From NCBI RefSeq assembly GCF_900091455.1, contig NZ_LT607412.1, positions 5,580,001 to 5,644,000 on the forward strand: 64,000 nt of DNA, read 5' to 3'. The notes below the pieces were generated by a model. It had not been told where the DNA came from and made no database searches. It saw only the letters and a program-made list of their open reading frames with translations. The position numbers were made by a program, and so were the translations under genes. Below, piece after piece: positions 61,252-64,000 of this stretch (within the stretch, counting starts at the first letter, position 1; every line of letters starts with the position of its first letter). Source of the DNA: Micromonospora coriariae (lineage in GTDB: Bacteria > Actinomycetota > Actinomycetes > Mycobacteriales > Micromonosporaceae).

Positions 61252-62154
61252 GTGTCGTCACCAACCACCACCCGTCCCCGTTCCATGGCAGTCCGAGCCG
61301 CCCGGCTCGCGCTGGCCGCCGCCCTGGTCGCCGGCGGCGTCCTGGCCGGACCCTCCGGCGTCGCGCAGGCGGCGGAGAACCCGTACGAGCGGGGCCCCGC
61401 CCCGACCACCGCGATCCTGGAGGCCAGCCGCGGTCCGTTCGCCACGTCCTCGCAGAACGTGTCCTCGCTCAGCGTCACCGGCTTCGGCGGCGGCGTCATC
61501 TACTACCCGACCAGCACCAGCGAGGGCACCTTCGGCGCCATCGCGATCTCGCCGGGCTTCACCGCCGCCTGGTCCAGCATCAGCTGGCTCGGGCCGAGGC
61601 TCGCCTCGCACGGCTTCGTGGTGATCGGCATCGAGACCAACTCCCGACTGGACCAGCCGGCCAGCCGGGGCCGGCAACTGCTCGCCGCGCTGGACTACCT
61701 GGTCGAGCGCAGCTCGGTGCGCACCCGGATCGACAGCAGTCGACTCGCGGTGGCCGGCCACTCGATGGGCGGCGGCGGGAGCCTGGAGGCGGCCTCGGCG
61801 CGGCCGTCGTTGCAGGCCGCGGTGCCGCTCGCACCGTGGAACACGGACAAGAGCTGGTCCGAGCTGCGGGTGCCCACGCTGATCGTCGGCGGCGAGAGCG
61901 ACACCGTCGCGCCGGTCTCGTCGCACTCGGAGCCCTTCTACAACAGCATCCCGGCGTCCGCCGAGAAGGCGTACCTGGAGCTGAACGGGGCGAGCCACTT
62001 CTTCCCGCAGACGGTGAACACGCCGACCGCACGGCAGATGGTGGCCTGGCTGAAGCGGTTCGTCGACAACGACACCCGCTACGAGCAGTTCGTCTGCCCC
62101 GGCCCGAGCGGCTCGCAGATCCAGGAGTACCGCAACACCTGCCCGAGTTCCTGA
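61252..62154 (+). CDS. Secreted cutinase / PETase-like polyester hydrolase
   Basis: A 300-residue secreted alpha/beta-hydrolase. Signal peptide to AQA near residue 40; the mature part begins [22 protein letters not shown], the hallmark start of actinobacterial cutinases such as those of Thermobifida. Catalytic Ser171 (GHSMGGGG), Asp217 (GGESDTVAP), His249 (NGASHFF); oxyanion-side Phe103 in SPGFT; Trp196 in APWNTDKSW. Two late Cys residues (FVCPG, NTCP) could form the usual disulfide. Such enzymes hydrolyse cutin and synthetic polyesters. GTG 61252 has AGGGAG at 8-bp spacing; GTG 61243 is an alternative. Confidence 0.93.
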   Translation: MSSPTTTRPRSMAVRAARLALAAALVAGGVLAGPSGVAQAAENPYERGPAPTTAILEASRGPFATSSQNVSSLSVTGFGGGVIYYPTSTSEGTFGAIAISPGFTAAWSSISWLGPRLASHGFVVIGIETNSRLDQPASRGRQLLAALDYLVERSSVRTRIDSSRLAVAGHSMGGGGSLEAASARPSLQAAVPLAPWNTDKSWSELRVPTLIVGGESDTVAPVSSHSEPFYNSIPASAEKAYLELNGASHFFPQTVNTPTARQMVAWLKRFVDNDTRYEQFVCPGPSGSQIQEYRNTCPSS

Positions 62155-62164
62155 TCGCGATCCC

Positions 62165-62191
62165 GGGGCGGTCGCCGGTGGCGGCCGCCCC
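62165..62191 (+). terminator. Hairpin terminator after the cutinase gene
   Basis: GGGGCGG-T-CGCC stem with its complement, 12 bp with one T.G wobble and a 3-nt loop, ten bases past the stop. Confidence 0.7.
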
Positions 62192-62223
62192 GTCCGCGTG
62201 CGGGCGAGGGGGCATTGAAGGTC

Positions 62224-62260
62224 TTGACGCGGTACCCGAGAAACGTACACTGCGAGTGTA
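62224..62260 (+). promoter_or_regulatory. Promoter and overlapping palindrome of the liv operon
   Basis: TTGACG (62224-62229), 16-bp spacer, TACACT (62246-62251). The -10 is the left half of a palindrome TACACT-GCG-AGTGTA (62246-62260), so a repressor bound there would block transcription. Confidence 0.55.
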
Positions 62261-62291
62261 AATAACACCCGCCACAACAGAGGGATGGGTG

Positions 62292-63073
62292 ATGGAGCGC
62301 GGTCTCGAACTGCACCACATCGGCGTACGTTTCGGTGGCCTCACCGCCCTCGACGACGTCTCGTTGCGGGTGGCACCCAACCAGGTGGTGGGTGTCATCG
62401 GGCCCAACGGCGCCGGCAAGACCACGCTGTTCAACGTGATCTGCGGCTTCGTCGCGCCCGAGACGGGATCGCTCACCCTCGACGGCCGACCGCTGCGGCC
62501 ACGGCCGCACCGGCTGACACGGCTCGGCATCGCCCGGACCCTGCAGGGGACCGGGCTCTTCGCCGGGCTCACCGTGCTGGAGAACGTGATGACCGGCGCC
62601 TCGCACACCGCGCGCGCCGGTTTCGTGCCGGCGTTGCTCGGTCTGCCCAGCAGCGACCGCGACGAGCGGCGGCTGCGCCAGCACGCCCTGGACATCCTGG
62701 ACGGCCTGGGCATCGCCGGGCACGCCGACGCCGCGCCGAACACGCTGCCCTTCGCCGTACGCCAGCGGGTCGCCCTGGCCCGTGCGCTCGCCGCCCGGCC
62801 GCGGCTGCTCCTGCTCGACGAACCCGCCGGTGGCCTCGGCGCCGACGACATTACCGAGCTGGCGGAGCTGGTCCGGCAGTTGCCCCGACGGGACGCCGAT
62901 CCCTGCGCGGTGCTGCTGGTCGAGCACCACATGGATCTGGTGATGGCCGTCTGCGACGAGATCGTCGTGCTGGACTTCGGCCGGGTGATCGCCGCCGGCA
63001 CGCCCGACGAGATCCGCGACGACCCGGCGGTCACCGACGCCTATCTCGGAGCCGCCGTCGACGAGGTCACCAC

Positions 63074-63077
<4 letters not shown>
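62292..63077 (+). CDS. livG: LivG-like ABC transporter ATP-binding protein
   Basis: A 261-residue ATPase: Walker A GPNGAGKTTLFNV, Walker B LLLLDEPAGGL, H-loop LLVEHHMDLVM, and the branched-chain amino-acid transporter C-terminus (GRVIAAGTPDEIRDDPAVTDAYLG). The usual signature LSGGQ is replaced by LPFAVRQRVALARAL, so the signature loop is divergent. ATG at 62292 follows AGAGGG. Substrate unknown (branched-chain amino acid or urea/amide class). Confidence 0.9.
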
Positions 63078-63859
<782 letters not shown>

Positions 63860-63889
63860 CCACCACCTCGTCCCCAGGAGGGAGGACTG

Positions 63890-64000
63890 TTGGACCGCTT
63901 CGTCTTCCTCACCGTCGACGGCCTGTCCCGGGGCGCGGTGTACGCCGCGTTCGCACTGGCCCTGGTGCTCATCTGGCGGGCGGCGCGGGTCGTCAACTTC
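63890..64000 (+). CDS. livH: LivH-like permease (N-terminal fragment, cut by window end)
   Basis: A TTG start preceded by GGAGGGAGGA. The first 37 residues, VDGLSRGAVYAAFALALVLIWRAARVVNF, match the first helix of branched-chain amino-acid permeases (LivH). Its position right after two Liv-type ATPases supports this. Confidence 0.8.
   Translation, partial: MDRFVFLTVDGLSRGAVYAAFALALVLIWRAARVVNF

Overview
This is very GC-rich, high-coding-density actinobacterial DNA. GTG starts and 4-bp ATGA/GTGA stop-start overlaps are frequent, promoter-like sites are of the TTGNNN-N16-18-TANNNT kind, and there are LLM-class (F420-type) oxidoreductases, OmpR-like winged-helix regulators and many secreted or lipoproteins. 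A Micromonospora-like member of the Micromonosporaceae is my best guess. That is an inference from style and gene content, not a database result.

Layout. 1-10.8 kb: the 3' end of a large secreted multidomain protein, a LuxR-type regulator, an operon of two membrane proteins plus a NarL-type two-component system, a glyoxalase-fold protein, a lipoprotein, a secreted beta-propeller protein and an ASCH protein. 10.8-13.05 kb: a Ro60 (TROVE/vWA) gene preceded on the same strand by four tandem structured RNA units that look like Y RNAs with tRNA-like modules. 13.05-15.6 kb: an HD hydrolase, an XRE regulator, and a divergent chain of tiny translationally coupled genes, one of them frameshifted. 15.7-26 kb: a complete form I aerobic CO dehydrogenase locus (LysR regulator; coxM-S-L, XdhC-YHS, MocA, coxD-G-E; divergent second XdhC). 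26-34.2 kb: a three-subunit selenocysteine formate dehydrogenase with a visible SECIS hairpin, and an OFA-family (oxalate/formate) transporter. 34.5-42 kb: a TetR/EmrB efflux pair, then a Baeyer-Villiger monooxygenase/SDR/hydrolase operon with TetR and a divergent diiron oxygenase. 42-48 kb: a 1470-residue subtilisin-type secreted protease flanked by two paralogous winged-helix regulators. 48-55.5 kb: PAP2 phosphatase, an OmpR two-component system with a lipoprotein, then a D-Ala-D-X ligase / alanine racemase-like / membrane acyltransferase operon resembling a split VanT. 55.5-64 kb: an LLM oxidoreductase, a KatE-type catalase with an IS607-family TnpA-TnpB element directly upstream, a PETase-like cutinase, and the start of a branched-chain amino-acid type (Liv) ABC transporter.

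How parts work together. The cox and fdh loci both feed low-potential electrons from one-carbon compounds (CO, formate) to respiration, which fits a survivor that scavenges trace fuels; the OFA transporter probably supplies formate. Ro60 plus structured RNAs suggests an RNA-surveillance RNP whose RNAs carry diverse effector modules. The most unusual item is this four-RNA array: two promoter-like sites, each ahead of a pair of RNAs, with modules ranging from tRNA-like in permuted order (T arm before D arm), to a canonical-order cloverleaf, to none.
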